In this document: positions 7,431 to 15,916 of the stretch, one piece after another
Position numbering within the stretch: position 1 is the stretch's first letter
How the letters are laid out: every line of letters starts with the position of its first letter
Origin: Cyclobacteriaceae bacterium
GTDB lineage: Bacteria; Bacteroidota; Bacteroidia; Cytophagales; Cyclobacteriaceae
NCBI GenBank assembly: GCA_028278585.1
Contig: JANQEC010000118.1
Span: 1 to 35,364, forward strand
Direction: 5' to 3'
DNA: 35,364 nt
Notes under the pieces: model-generated
Databases searched by the model: none
What the model saw: only the letters and a program-made list of their open reading frames with translations
Told to the model about the DNA's origin: nothing
Made by a program: the position numbers and the translations under genes

Positions 7431-8259
7431 GTAATTTTTTCTGAATCAGCGCGATCTGATCAGCAAAATGACAGAAGAATGCTGTGGACAAAAGTCTACG
7501 TTCGATCCATTTGTGCATTTTTAGTAACACGACCGAAGGCTTGTAACCGGACTGGAACGGAGGTGTCAGGCTCAAAATGGGATGAACATTTATAAGCTGA
7601 AGTTCAGGAGGTGTCAGTTTTTTTAGCTGGCTTATATTTCGGAGATACATGCGGTAGCTTTTGTTGTGGATTGATATAGTAAGGTTTTTTGTAAGCCTTA
7701 AAAAAGCCCCTCTCCATTTTAATGTAAAAATTTTGAATAGCAATTCTCCTAATGAGAATCGGGTCAAATGGAATGTTATTAAAAGCCCTCCCTCGGTCAG
7801 GTGATGGCTAAGATTTCTATTGACTTCAATAAACGTGCTATCGTTTATGTAAGAGTACCCACCTGTAATTGAATAAATCAGATCAAACTTTTGACCGTCG
7901 AACGAGTTTTCAGTCAGGTTTTCCATCATGCCGTACCAGAGCTTGATTTTTCCGTTGTCAATGTGTTCCTTATAAATTTCATGCGTCTTGTTGAGCATAC
8001 CTATTGACCCATCACTTCCGTGGATGATGTAGTCCTTTTCAAGGAAATAGGGGAAGTCATTGCCTGTACCACAATTAAGGTCCAGAATTGTGATTTGCTT
8101 CGTGTTTTGAAAATAGGTAGCTAAAACTTCATGAGCTAGTTCCTTAGTAAGCGAGTAGATGGTATTCGGCTTTAGAAGTTGAGCATAGTCAAGTGCAGAT
8201 AAATCCCAACCTTCTTTATAGTTAAAATTTTTCTGGTAAATAAATGGAGTGAAAGCCAT
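7423..8259 (-). CDS. Class I SAM-dependent methyltransferase
   Basis: The 278-residue protein has motif I ITILDLNCGTGNDFPYF near residue 54 followed by IIHGSDGS (acidic residue that binds the SAM ribose) and FDLIYSITGGYSYI (motif IV). It is a Rossmann-fold methyltransferase of the Methyltransf_25 type; only the SAM site resembles the other methyltransferase at 6388. The C-terminal half is basic with hydrophobic patches. It starts one base after the stop of the epimerase gene, so they form one unit, probably modifying a sugar or lipid. Its final codons abut the glycosyltransferase remnant on the other strand, and the C-terminus may have been affected by the same rearrangement. Confidence 0.85.
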   Translation of the reverse strand: MAFTPFIYQKNFNYKEGWDLSALDYAQLLKPNTIYSLTKELAHEVLATYFQNTKQITILDLNCGTGNDFPYFLEKDYIIHGSDGSIGMLNKTHEIYKEHIDNGKIKLWYGMMENLTENSFDGQKFDLIYSITGGYSYINDSTFIEVNRNLSHHLTEGGLLITFHLTRFSLGELLFKIFTLKWRGAFLRLTKNLTISIHNKSYRMYLRNISQLKKLTPPELQLINVHPILSLTPPFQSGYKPSVVLLKMHKWIERRLLSTAFFCHFADQIALIQKKLPN

Positions 8260-8260
8260 G

Positions 8261-9181
8261 TCAGGTTGATGGTAGATTCTTAACCAGCATCGTTTTCAAA
8301 TCTGGATATTCGAAGGAATATGAATTTAGAAACTTTCCATGAATAGAATTCGATTTGAGTGAGAATGAAAATGCCTCGTAAATCGTCTTATCAAACATTT
8401 TGACTACTTTTTGCTTGGGGAGTTTAATCATGTCAAGATTTGTTAGTTGGGCTAAAGTTTTGGCGAATTCAGTTTGTTTAATGAAATAGCCTGGAATTCC
8501 AAGATTATAGTAATTGTTTGTCGTAGCATTGTTAAGTGCATGGAATATCAACCCTGCACAGTCTCTTACATCCAGGATTGACATCCAATTGTCTCCACTG
8601 CCAAAAACCGGAACACTTCCATATTTTGAGATAAAGTTTAAGTGAAAATGTCTAAACCAGGATTTATGACCTAAAATCCATGGGGGTCTCAAAATTGTTA
8701 TCGGTAGGGATTTATCCTCCAAAGATTCCATCCAGGGTTTTTCAGCTATAATGTATTCTTTGGCAAATGCAGTAGGGCTTATGGGATTAGATTCATCTGC
8801 AAGTTCGTCACCACAATCCCCATAAACTAATGTGCCAGATACATAGAAAATATGTGGGGACAGGTTCTTTTCTTTTAAAGAATTAATAATTCGTTGATTA
8901 GCACGTGCACCCTTTTTAGCAGATAGTAATCGACCGAGCTTTTTCTTACCCGGAATTCTAGCCATATGAATGATAATATCTGGTCTAATTTTCTCAAGAA
9001 GGGACAAGTCGAAACTTTCGAGGCTCCCAAGGTAAAGATTAAAGTCTTCAAGCTCTCTAAATGGAACATTTCGATGGCCTAGGAGAAATACTTCGTAATC
9101 TTCTTTGTGCTCTCGTAATACATTAAGAAGCTCTGATCCAATAAATCCTGTCCCTCCGAGTATAAAGATTTTTTTTCTCAT
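8261..9181 (-). CDS. Atypical NAD(P)-dependent epimerase/dehydratase-like protein
   Basis: An extended SDR of 306 residues. The cofactor loop is IFILGGTGFIGSELL (G-x-x-G-x-x-G near residue 9), with FYVSGTLVYGD near residue 112 and the product-side motif LRPPWILG near 164. The catalytic Y-x-x-x-K is replaced by T137-A-F-A-K141 (SPTAFAKEY), so the usual proton-transfer tyrosine is missing. Relatives convert nucleotide sugars; this one may bind cofactor without epimerase chemistry or use another residue. It is the first gene of the leftward pair with the methyltransferase at 7423. Confidence 0.82.
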   Translation of the reverse strand: MRKKIFILGGTGFIGSELLNVLREHKEDYEVFLLGHRNVPFRELEDFNLYLGSLESFDLSLLEKIRPDIIIHMARIPGKKKLGRLLSAKKGARANQRIINSLKEKNLSPHIFYVSGTLVYGDCGDELADESNPISPTAFAKEYIIAEKPWMESLEDKSLPITILRPPWILGHKSWFRHFHLNFISKYGSVPVFGSGDNWMSILDVRDCAGLIFHALNNATTNNYYNLGIPGYFIKQTEFAKTLAQLTNLDMIKLPKQKVVKMFDKTIYEAFSFSLKSNSIHGKFLNSYSFEYPDLKTMLVKNLPST

Positions 9182-9232
9182 TAGATCTTAACTAAAGAGG
9201 AGTTATTAGGGATGAAGGTAATTCAACAATTC

Positions 9233-9868
9233 TTATCTAAAGTCGATTACCTCCACATTTGGATACTTAGAAGGGTCGAATGTAAAGAAGGCGTCATCTA
9301 CTGATATTTCTTCAAAACCCTCAATCGAATAGGTGTACACATTTCCTGTTCTTTCAAAAACGATGAAAGACTCTATTTCATCATTGCTGTTGATGTTCAT
9401 TCGGATCTTGAAATAGGTTTTTTCTCGACTTTCCGGATCTAGTTCGATCACTCTTACGCCATTCGCCATTTTGGAGATCAATGCATATTTAAAACCGTCT
9501 TTGTATAGATCATACACATTACCAAGGTTGATTTCTTGCTCTTCAGGGTCATATGAACTAATGGTAACTTCAGCAATCTCTTCACTGTAGGTGTAGATAT
9601 CAGTACCATTATTGAAGATCTTTTGACCAGATACATCCAATACGAACTTGTCTCCTTTAACCGTGATCTCCATGGAAAAAGATTCATCCAATCCTGCTTC
9701 TTTATTTGTTAACTGTTGATTGAATGTGGCTTTAAAAGCCTCTGCTTTTTTGTACTTATCACTCATTGCATCAAGAACGGCAAGTGCTTCCGGATCATAT
9801 TGCGCCAGGATTGTTGTACTAACTGTTAGCAGGGTAACTATAAAAAACGGTTTCATTTGTTCAAACAT
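9233..9868 (-). CDS. lolA: Outer-membrane lipoprotein carrier protein LolA
   Basis: This periplasmic chaperone carries lipoproteins from the LolCDE transporter to the outer membrane. The 211-residue precursor has a signal peptide of about 22 residues (MFEQMKPFFIVTLLTVS... ILAQ) and the LolA pattern: DKYKKAEAFKATFNQQL (first helix), FVLDVSGQKIFNNGTDIYTY (strands), and FFTFDPSKYPNVEVID at the end. It follows ftsK, as in Escherichia coli, so the order is conserved across phyla. A 75-base gap with nested inverted repeats separates the two, suggesting differential transcript levels or RNA processing. Confidence 0.93.
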   Translation of the reverse strand: MFEQMKPFFIVTLLTVSTTILAQYDPEALAVLDAMSDKYKKAEAFKATFNQQLTNKEAGLDESFSMEITVKGDKFVLDVSGQKIFNNGTDIYTYSEEIAEVTISSYDPEEQEINLGNVYDLYKDGFKYALISKMANGVRVIELDPESREKTYFKIRMNINSNDEIESFIVFERTGNVYTYSIEGFEEISVDDAFFTFDPSKYPNVEVIDFR

Positions 9869-9882
9869 TTTTAATCATCTGT

Positions 9883-9943
9883 AGTTGGAATGGTTCAATG
9901 ATTTTGAGCATTATGCTCATTTCTTCATCTCAAAATTCCAACT
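9883..9943 (-). other. Nested inverted repeats between ftsK and lolA
   Basis: AGTTGGAAT (9883-9891) pairs with ATTCCAACT (9935-9943), directly after the ftsK stop codon. Inside, TTTTGAG (9902-9908) can pair with CTCAAAA (9929-9935), or a palindrome TGAGCATTATGCTCA (9905-9919) can form a competing hairpin. On the - strand no T-tract follows the outer stem, so this is not a classic intrinsic terminator. It may be an RNA-stability, partial termination or attenuation element. Confidence 0.5.
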
Positions 9944-12457
9944 TCAATATTTATTTTCCAATTCAGTCAATAACTGTTCCAAACTGTGTTCGTCCGGAAT
10001 TAAAACCTCCCGGGCCTTACTCCCTTCAAAAGCTCCTACAATTCCAGCTGCCTCCAGTTGATCAATCAACCTTCCGGCACGGTTGTATCCAAGCTTCATT
10101 TTTCGTTGGATCAACGAAGTACTGCCTTGCTGGTGCATAACGATCAATCGGGCTGCATCTGCAAAAAGTGCGTCTCGTTCTGAAAGGTCCACATCACCCA
10201 CACTGCTTTCTTCTTCACCAACGTATTCAGGAAGCATATAAGCAGTAGTATAACCCCTTTGACTTCCAATAAATTCACAGATCTTTTCAACTTCTGGTGT
10301 GTCTACAAAAGCGCACTGGAGCCTGGTTATATCTGAGCCGGATGATAAGAGCATGTCTCCCATACCAACCAATTGATCTGCCCCACCAGTATCCAGGATT
10401 GTCCTGGAATCAATTTTCGAGGTGACCCTAAATGACAGTCTTGCGGGAAAATTCGCTTTTATCACACCTGTGATAACATTTACAGATGGCCGTTGAGTTG
10501 CCACGATGAGGTGAATTCCAATGGCTCTGGCAAGTTGAGCCAAACGGGCAATAGGCGCTTCAATTTCTTTTCCTGCAGTCATCATTAGGTCGGCAAGCTC
10601 GTCTATCACAAGAACGATGTAAGGAAGGTAATGATGGCCTTTATTCGGATTTAGTTTTCGCTGAACGAACTTCTTGTTGTACTCTTTCAGGTTTCTACAG
10701 CTTGCTAGTTTTAACAGATCATACCTGGCATCCATCTCGATACAGAGTGAATTGAGGGTATTCACTACTTTTTTGGTGTCCGTGATGATCGCTTCGTCAG
10801 AATCTGGAAGCATAGCGAGAAAGTGCCGTTCGATCTTGTTGAAAAGTGTTAATTCCACTTTTTTGGGATCAACCAATACAAATTTTAGCTGAGAAGGATG
10901 CTTTTTATAGAGCAAGGAAGTAAGCATGATGTTCAATCCAACTGACTTGCCTTGACCTGTTGCACCTGCCATCAGGAGGTGGGGCATTTTGCTCAGGTCG
11001 GTCACATAAACTTCATTGGAAATGGTCTTGCCTAACACAACAGGAAGCTCCATGTTGCTTTCCATAAATTTGCTAGTGGTGATGACAGACCGGGCATCTA
11101 CCATTTCACGATTTTTATTTGGAACCTCGATACCGATCGTTCCCTTTCCAGGTATTGGGGCAATGATTCGGATTCCCAAAGCAGCCAGGCTCAAAGCGAT
11201 ATCATCCTCAAGGTTTTTGATCTTGGATATCTTGACCCCCGCTTCCGGAATTATTTCGTAGAGGGTCACGGTTGGACCAATGGTTGCTTTTATACTGGAA
11301 ATCCCGATCTTGAAATTGACCAATGTCTCGATGATCCGATCCTTATTCTGTTCCAACTCATCTTTTGTTACCTGGACGTTCTTGTTTGGGTATTCAGTTA
11401 GCAGTGAAGGAGTGGGAAATTTATAGCTCGGAAGATCCAGTGTTGGATCATAATTGATTTGCTCTTCTGTTGTAGCTTCTTCAATTTTTTCTTCTACTTC
11501 AAATGTTGGTTCAGCTTCTGCTTTTTTTGTCGGTTTCTCTTCAATGGGAGCCTCTTTCTTTGGTAAGTCCGCCTTTTCAATTACTTCCGCAATAGGCTCT
11601 GGTTCTTTTTCTTCGGTGACAGGGGGGAGGTCTATGGTGAACTCAGGATCAGCTTTGGGTGTATTTTCTGCCTTTTTAGGTGGTACTTTTTTTACAACCC
11701 ATGTTTCTGTTTCATCCCTTGAATTATCTTCTTCTTCTACCTCCAATTTCACTTTTTCAATGACTGAAGAGATATCTGGCGCTGGCTCTTTCTTTTTTGG
11801 CAAAACATCTTTTAGTCCCTGGAAAAAGGCTACGAAATAATTTCCAAAATTGGAAATAGCCGGAAGCTTCGTGATGTTGAAAAAGTACATGTTGAAAACG
11901 AGGAACAAGAAGATGATAAAAAGCAATGCCCCCCATCCCATTAAGCTTTCCAGGACAATTGCCAATTCGAACCCAATACCGCCGGAAAGAAATCCCCAAA
12001 AAGTGGTTTCCTCGTTTTGGATCAGGAAGTAGCCCATTAACAGGCTGGTCCAGATCAAATAGAAAACCGTGAAATTAAATGCCCTGTTGACCGGAACGAT
12101 TGTTTTTTGCCATACGATCCTGTAGCCGGCAATGAAGAAAAAAACAGGAATCAGCAGTGCAGCGATCCCGAACCATAGAAAAATGAAGTAATGAGCAGAA
12201 ATAGCTCCAAAGAGGCCAAACGAATTTTGTACTTCGCGTCCGGACTCCTTCACATTGGTTTCCAGAAAGGCTTTGACCACACTTTGATCAGCCTGACCAT
12301 TGTTCAAGTAGGAAATGAAGGAAACCGCAAGAAAGATAGAACCCAGCAAAAAAAAGAATCCAATGAAGAGGTGGAATTTCCTGTCCTTCAAAAAAGTGAA
12401 TTTGATGGTTGGCTTGTCTTTTTTCGTGGATTTAGTCTTGTATGTATTCCTAGCCAA
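9944..12457 (-). CDS. ftsK: DNA translocase FtsK/SpoIIIE family
   Basis: This hexameric ATPase pumps DNA at the division septum and activates XerCD recombination at dif. The 837-residue protein has four or so N-terminal membrane helices (about residues 28-200), an E/K/P-rich linker (about 225-345), the RecA-like motor with Walker A GATGQGKSVGLN near residue 496 and Walker B VLVIDELADLM near 618, and a C-terminal gamma winged helix (IQRKMKLGYNRAGRLIDQL) that reads polar sequences and contacts XerD. It is preceded by the best promoter match in the window (12524-12554) and followed by lolA. xerD, its recombinase partner, lies two genes upstream. Confidence 0.97.
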   Translation of the reverse strand: MARNTYKTKSTKKDKPTIKFTFLKDRKFHLFIGFFFLLGSIFLAVSFISYLNNGQADQSVVKAFLETNVKESGREVQNSFGLFGAISAHYFIFLWFGIAALLIPVFFFIAGYRIVWQKTIVPVNRAFNFTVFYLIWTSLLMGYFLIQNEETTFWGFLSGGIGFELAIVLESLMGWGALLFIIFLFLVFNMYFFNITKLPAISNFGNYFVAFFQGLKDVLPKKKEPAPDISSVIEKVKLEVEEEDNSRDETETWVVKKVPPKKAENTPKADPEFTIDLPPVTEEKEPEPIAEVIEKADLPKKEAPIEEKPTKKAEAEPTFEVEEKIEEATTEEQINYDPTLDLPSYKFPTPSLLTEYPNKNVQVTKDELEQNKDRIIETLVNFKIGISSIKATIGPTVTLYEIIPEAGVKISKIKNLEDDIALSLAALGIRIIAPIPGKGTIGIEVPNKNREMVDARSVITTSKFMESNMELPVVLGKTISNEVYVTDLSKMPHLLMAGATGQGKSVGLNIMLTSLLYKKHPSQLKFVLVDPKKVELTLFNKIERHFLAMLPDSDEAIITDTKKVVNTLNSLCIEMDARYDLLKLASCRNLKEYNKKFVQRKLNPNKGHHYLPYIVLVIDELADLMMTAGKEIEAPIARLAQLARAIGIHLIVATQRPSVNVITGVIKANFPARLSFRVTSKIDSRTILDTGGADQLVGMGDMLLSSGSDITRLQCAFVDTPEVEKICEFIGSQRGYTTAYMLPEYVGEEESSVGDVDLSERDALFADAARLIVMHQQGSTSLIQRKMKLGYNRAGRLIDQLEAAGIVGAFEGSKAREVLIPDEHSLEQLLTELENKY

Positions 12458-12523
12458 AGTCTTAGACTTGTTAATTAGTTAAAGCAGAATGTGATTCAGG
12501 TGATTTATGATTCTATTTGAGCT

Positions 12524-12554
12524 CAAAAGTAATGGAGAACACGGCTAGTTCAAA
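12524..12554 (-). promoter_or_regulatory. Consensus Bacteroidota promoter of ftsK
   Basis: On the - strand TTTG (12554-12551) is followed by a 19-base spacer and TACTTTTG (12531-12524), an exact match to TTTG-N19-TAnnTTTG. Transcription would begin near 12517, giving a leader of about 60 nt. The -33 box lies just inside the 3' end of pyrD, so ftsK can be transcribed independently of the genes upstream. Confidence 0.7.
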
Positions 12555-13576
12555 TGTCTCACCAATGCTTTGTTGATTCTTTTAACAAGTCCGGGGCCCT
12601 CATATACAAGTCCTGTATAGATCTGAACCAGATCAGCCCCTTCTTTAATTTTTTCCAATGCCTCTTCTGCACTCATTATTCCGCCTACGGCAATAATTGG
12701 AACGGACGAATTTCTCGTGCGAATGTATTTCAAAACCTTGTTGGACTTTTCAAAGACAGGTGCTCCACTAAGTCCGCCATATCCGACTTCTTTCAGCGTG
12801 GATTCAGAAGTTTTAAGTCCATCTCTGTCAATGGTCGTATTCGAGATGATCAACCCATCAAGGTTTAATTCAGTGGTAATTTCAAGTATATCATCCAGCT
12901 GAGGGTTCTCAAGATCGGGAGCTATTTTGAGCAATATTGATTTATTGATACCTGTTAGTCGGTTTACTTCAAGTAGTGAGGCGAGTAGTTTTTTTAGCGG
13001 CTCTTTTTCTTGTAGTTCCCTTAGTCCGGGTGTATTTGGTGAGCTGACATTCACGACGAAATAATCCACATGATCCTTGAGAGCATGGAAGCATTTGAGG
13101 TAGTCATCGGTTGCGTTTTCATTTGGCGTGTTCTTGTTTTTTCCAATGTTCCCACCAACGATCACGTCTGATTTTCTATTCTTCAATCGTCCTGCGGCTA
13201 TTTCTACGCCATCGTTGTTAAAGCCCATGCGGTTAACCAGCGCCCGATCTTTTTTTAGTCGAAACAACCTGGGTTTATCGTTTCCTGGTTGTGCTTTTGG
13301 AGTGAGCGTACCAATTTCTATGAAGCCAAAACCGAGATTGGAAAAATCATCGATCAGCCCGGCATTTTTGTCAAATCCCGCCGCCAGACCCACCGGATTT
13401 CTGAATTTTAAGCCGAAAAGTTCTTTTTCCAGTTTTGGGTGATGGTAGTTATAGGCAAGGCTAATCAGTCCTTTGACGAACGGGATCTTTAGTGCAATTC
13501 GCAGAAGGGTCGTGGTGAAATGATGTGCTTTTTCCGGGGTAAGTAAGAAGAGAAGAGGTTTGAAAAGTTTGTACAT
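12545..13576 (-). CDS. pyrD: Quinone-dependent dihydroorotate dehydrogenase (class 2)
   Basis: This FMN enzyme oxidises dihydroorotate to orotate and passes electrons to the membrane quinone, which in this group should be menaquinone. The N-terminal amphipathic extension (MYKLFKPLLFLLTPEKAHHFT) marks class 2, followed by NPVGLAAGFDKNA near residue 60, FVVNVSSPNTPGLRELQ (catalytic Ser region), GLIISNTTI and the FMN phosphate loop IIAVGGIMSAEEA. I start at the ATG 13576-13574, which overlaps the xerD TGA by one base; a TTG one codon upstream (ending at 13579) is also possible. It is co-transcribed with xerD. Confidence 0.96.
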   Translation of the reverse strand: MYKLFKPLLFLLTPEKAHHFTTTLLRIALKIPFVKGLISLAYNYHHPKLEKELFGLKFRNPVGLAAGFDKNAGLIDDFSNLGFGFIEIGTLTPKAQPGNDKPRLFRLKKDRALVNRMGFNNDGVEIAAGRLKNRKSDVIVGGNIGKNKNTPNENATDDYLKCFHALKDHVDYFVVNVSSPNTPGLRELQEKEPLKKLLASLLEVNRLTGINKSILLKIAPDLENPQLDDILEITTELNLDGLIISNTTIDRDGLKTSESTLKEVGYGGLSGAPVFEKSNKVLKYIRTRNSSVPIIAVGGIMSAEEALEKIKEGADLVQIYTGLVYEGPGLVKRINKALVRHLN

Positions 13577-14475
13577 CAACTTCTTGGATGAAATTCTTTA
13601 ATGACCTGTTTTAGGTAGTCCCGATCCAGGTGCGTGTAGATCTCTGTTGTGGTAATTGACTCATGACCCAACATTTCTTGTACGGCTCTCAGATCAGCTC
13701 CACCTTCAATTAAATGTGTTGCAAAACTATGACGAAAAGTATGAGGACTGATATTTTTTTTGAGACCGATTTTAGCACTCAACCCTTTGATGATGGTGAA
13801 GATCATTACACGGGTCAGGCTTTTCCCTCTTCTGTTCAGGAAAAGGTGATCTTCAAACCCTTTTTGAACAGGAATATGCACCCGGACATGTTCTTGATAC
13901 AGCCTGATATGTTTTAGAGCCTCTCTGCCAATTGGGACGAGTCGTTCTTTGCTCCCCTTTCCAACAACTTTCAAAAAGCCAATGTCTTCATGTACGTTGC
14001 TGATTTTGAGTTCAATTAGTTCAGAAACGCGGAGACCAGAGCTATACAAGGTTTCAAGCATGGCCCTGTTCCTTGTTCCTTCCGGTTTGGACAGATCGAT
14101 TGCTGCCAGGAGTTGTTCTATTTCTGGGAAATCGAGTGTGTCAGGTAGTTTCCTTCCCAATTTCGGGGCTTCTAGAAGTTCTGACGGATCCTTCGCTATC
14201 ACTTCTTCATAGATCAGGAATCGGAAAAAGGCTTTTAATCCGGAAACCATCCGAGCCTGAGAGTAGGGTGACATACCCAGTTCATTGATGAATTCAATGA
14301 AATCGATCAAGTCTTGTTGTGCGATTTTAGCCGGAGGTGTATCACGTTCATTTATTGTTAGAAATTCCTGGAGTTTAGCAATGTCAGATAAATAGGCATC
14401 CACTGAATTTGGTGCCAGCGACCGTTCGAGCTTCATATAGCTTTTGAATTGCTTTGTATAAGTATTCCAGGACAA
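13576..14475 (-). CDS. xerD: Tyrosine recombinase XerD/XerC
   Basis: The 299-residue recombinase resolves chromosome dimers at dif. It has the SAM-like N-terminal core-binding domain (SYMKLERSLAPNSVDAYLSD) and the catalytic domain with R149 (SSGLRVSELI), K173 region (VVGKGSKERLVPI), H245-R248 (SPHTFRHSFATHL), H271 (MLGHESI) and nucleophile Y280 (TTEIYTHLD). All active-site residues are present. It precedes pyrD with a one-base overlap and lies in the same neighbourhood as ftsK, its activator. A long inverted repeat occupies the region upstream. Assignment as XerD over XerC is by general resemblance. Confidence 0.94.
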   Translation of the reverse strand: MSWNTYTKQFKSYMKLERSLAPNSVDAYLSDIAKLQEFLTINERDTPPAKIAQQDLIDFIEFINELGMSPYSQARMVSGLKAFFRFLIYEEVIAKDPSELLEAPKLGRKLPDTLDFPEIEQLLAAIDLSKPEGTRNRAMLETLYSSGLRVSELIELKISNVHEDIGFLKVVGKGSKERLVPIGREALKHIRLYQEHVRVHIPVQKGFEDHLFLNRRGKSLTRVMIFTIIKGLSAKIGLKKNISPHTFRHSFATHLIEGGADLRAVQEMLGHESITTTEIYTHLDRDYLKQVIKEFHPRS

Positions 14476-14478
14476 TTT

Positions 14479-14592
14479 AGTTGTCAGTTAGTTGATTAGT
14501 AGAATGGTTAATTGACTGAATAGTTGATGTTGAGTTGTATTTTCGTAACAGTTCCTACAAATTAACCAATTAACTATTCAACCGATTAACTA
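14479..14592. repeat. Long imperfect inverted repeat (AGTTGTCAGT family), copy 2
   Basis: AGTTGTCAGT (14479-14488), identical to the core of the element at 72-81, is followed by an arm at 14489-14521 that matches the reverse complement of 14560-14592 at about 24 of 33 positions. The element fills nearly the whole gap between the divergent genes xerD and aroQ and ends six bases before the aroQ start codon. Arms are built from degenerate TAGTTAATTGATTAGT-like units. Confidence 0.6.
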
Positions 14593-14597
14593 GTAAT

Positions 14598-15014
14598 TTG
14601 AAAATACTAATACTAAATGGACCAAATCTAAACCTCCTTGGCACGCGCGAACCAGAGATATATGGCAGCCAAACCTTTGAAGACTATTATGCAGAGTTGA
14701 AGGATCGTTTTAAAGATCATGATCTTGCGTACTTTCAATCCAACCATGAGGGGGCACTTATAGACAAGCTGCATGAGGTAGGTTTTGAATATGATGGTGT
14801 TGTTTTTAACCCCGGTGGATACACACATACTTCGATTGCTTTGAGAGATGCTATATCCGGAATTAATACTCCAGTTTTTGAAGTGCATATTTCGAACCTG
14901 GCTGAACGTGAGGATTTCAGACAAAAAAGCTACGTCAGTGAAGTTTGTGCAGGATCGATCAGTGGAATGGGCCTGGAAGGTTATGCCATCGGTCTGGAGC
15001 ATTTTCTGGGCTAG
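14598..15014 (+). CDS. aroQ: 3-dehydroquinate dehydratase, type II
   Basis: This enzyme is the third step of the shikimate pathway (3-dehydroquinate to 3-dehydroshikimate). The 138-residue length fits the dodecameric type II family, and the motifs are complete: LNGPNLNLLGTREPEIYG (with catalytic Tyr22), FQSNHEGALIDKLHE, FNPGGYTHTSIALRDAI and FEVHISNLAEREDFR. The start codon is TTG at 14598-14600, forced by the conserved first strand (KILILNGPN) and an absence of an upstream in-frame ATG. The stop shares the bases CTAG with the stop of the convergent hydrolase gene. The gene stands alone, divergent from xerD. Confidence 0.96.
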   Translation: MKILILNGPNLNLLGTREPEIYGSQTFEDYYAELKDRFKDHDLAYFQSNHEGALIDKLHEVGFEYDGVVFNPGGYTHTSIALRDAISGINTPVFEVHISNLAEREDFRQKSYVSEVCAGSISGMGLEGYAIGLEHFLG

Positions 15015-15916
15015 TATTTGTTACCCTGATCAGCGAGGTTAAATCCTTTATCAAGTACTTCTTGCCTCTTTTTCCGATCAAAAAGGATTGGGTTCGTATG
15101 ATTGAAATGGATCAAATGAACTTTCGATTTCACATCTTTTGATTCATTTGCAAACAGGTTCATTGTTTCAACCACAAATGGATGCGGAATGTCTTCCATA
15201 CTTCGATTCGGGATTTCTCCATCTTCATAGAAGGAAGCATCCAGGAATGCGTAATCTACTTTTTTCACTTCCTCAACAATGCTTCGTTCCCAAAGCTCCC
15301 ATTTGTTAATATCAGGAATGAAGAGATACCCATTTACTTCTGTTTGGATTTTGAATCCGGCAGTTTCTGAATATTCATCCCGGTGCGGAACAGCAAATGG
15401 AGTTACTGTGATTGAATTATTGAGTTGAATTTTCTGATCAGCCTGACAGTCAACCAGGTCAATATTGTTTAATGTAACAAGTTGGCTCCAGGGGCCATTG
15501 GTTTTAAGGTATTCCCTCATTCTTGGTAAAGCGTAAACCTTAATGTTCGAGGCATTGATTGCTTCTCTTCCTAAGCTCATCAGACCTACATAGTGCCCAA
15601 TATGGGCATGCGTCAGAAATATTCCTTCGGGCAAGTATTCGTACTCCCAATTGGTCAGCTCATGGAAATACTGGATCTGATCATCCATGTCAGGAGTAGC
15701 TTCAAAAAGCCACCACTTTTTATTTTTGGGATCCACAAGTGCCAGGGATACTACATATCGCTTAAGGGAAGGATCTTTGAATGCCAATTGACATTCGTTT
15801 TTACAGCCGATATGGGGAAATCCAGCATCTTGGGCTGTTCCTAAAACAAGGATTTGGGTTTGAGCTTTTAGGTGCCAAAACAATACAATCAAACCAAGAC
15901 TTAAGATCAGTCTCAT
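15011..15916 (-). CDS. Secreted MBL-fold metallo-hydrolase, PqqB-like
   Basis: The 301-residue protein has a signal peptide (MRLILSLGLIVLFWHLKAQ) and then a metallo-beta-lactamase fold. After it comes LVLGTAQDAGFPHIGC with C38 and C42, like the structural zinc site of PqqB. The metal motif is LTHAHIGHYVGL, so the usual H-x-H-x-D-H reads H103-A-H-I-G107-H108, with Gly in place of the Asp ligand; PHRDEYSE supplies a further His178. No other PQQ-synthesis gene is present, so PQQ is unlikely to be its purpose; an exported phosphodiesterase or hydrolase is more plausible. It overlaps the TPR-like gene upstream by an ATGA. Confidence 0.82.
   Translation of the reverse strand: MRLILSLGLIVLFWHLKAQTQILVLGTAQDAGFPHIGCKNECQLAFKDPSLKRYVVSLALVDPKNKKWWLFEATPDMDDQIQYFHELTNWEYEYLPEGIFLTHAHIGHYVGLMSLGREAINASNIKVYALPRMREYLKTNGPWSQLVTLNNIDLVDCQADQKIQLNNSITVTPFAVPHRDEYSETAGFKIQTEVNGYLFIPDINKWELWERSIVEEVKKVDYAFLDASFYEDGEIPNRSMEDIPHPFVVETMNLFANESKDVKSKVHLIHFNHTNPILFDRKKRQEVLDKGFNLADQGNKY

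Noticed and set aside
11454..11840. + strand ORF of 128 residues opposite ftsK
   Set aside because: It is the antisense reading of the E/K/P-rich linker of FtsK, giving an artificial serine/phenylalanine-rich protein.
15011..15916. PQQ biosynthesis gene pqqB
   Set aside because: The protein is exported, has an altered metal motif, and no pqqA, C, D or E genes are present.
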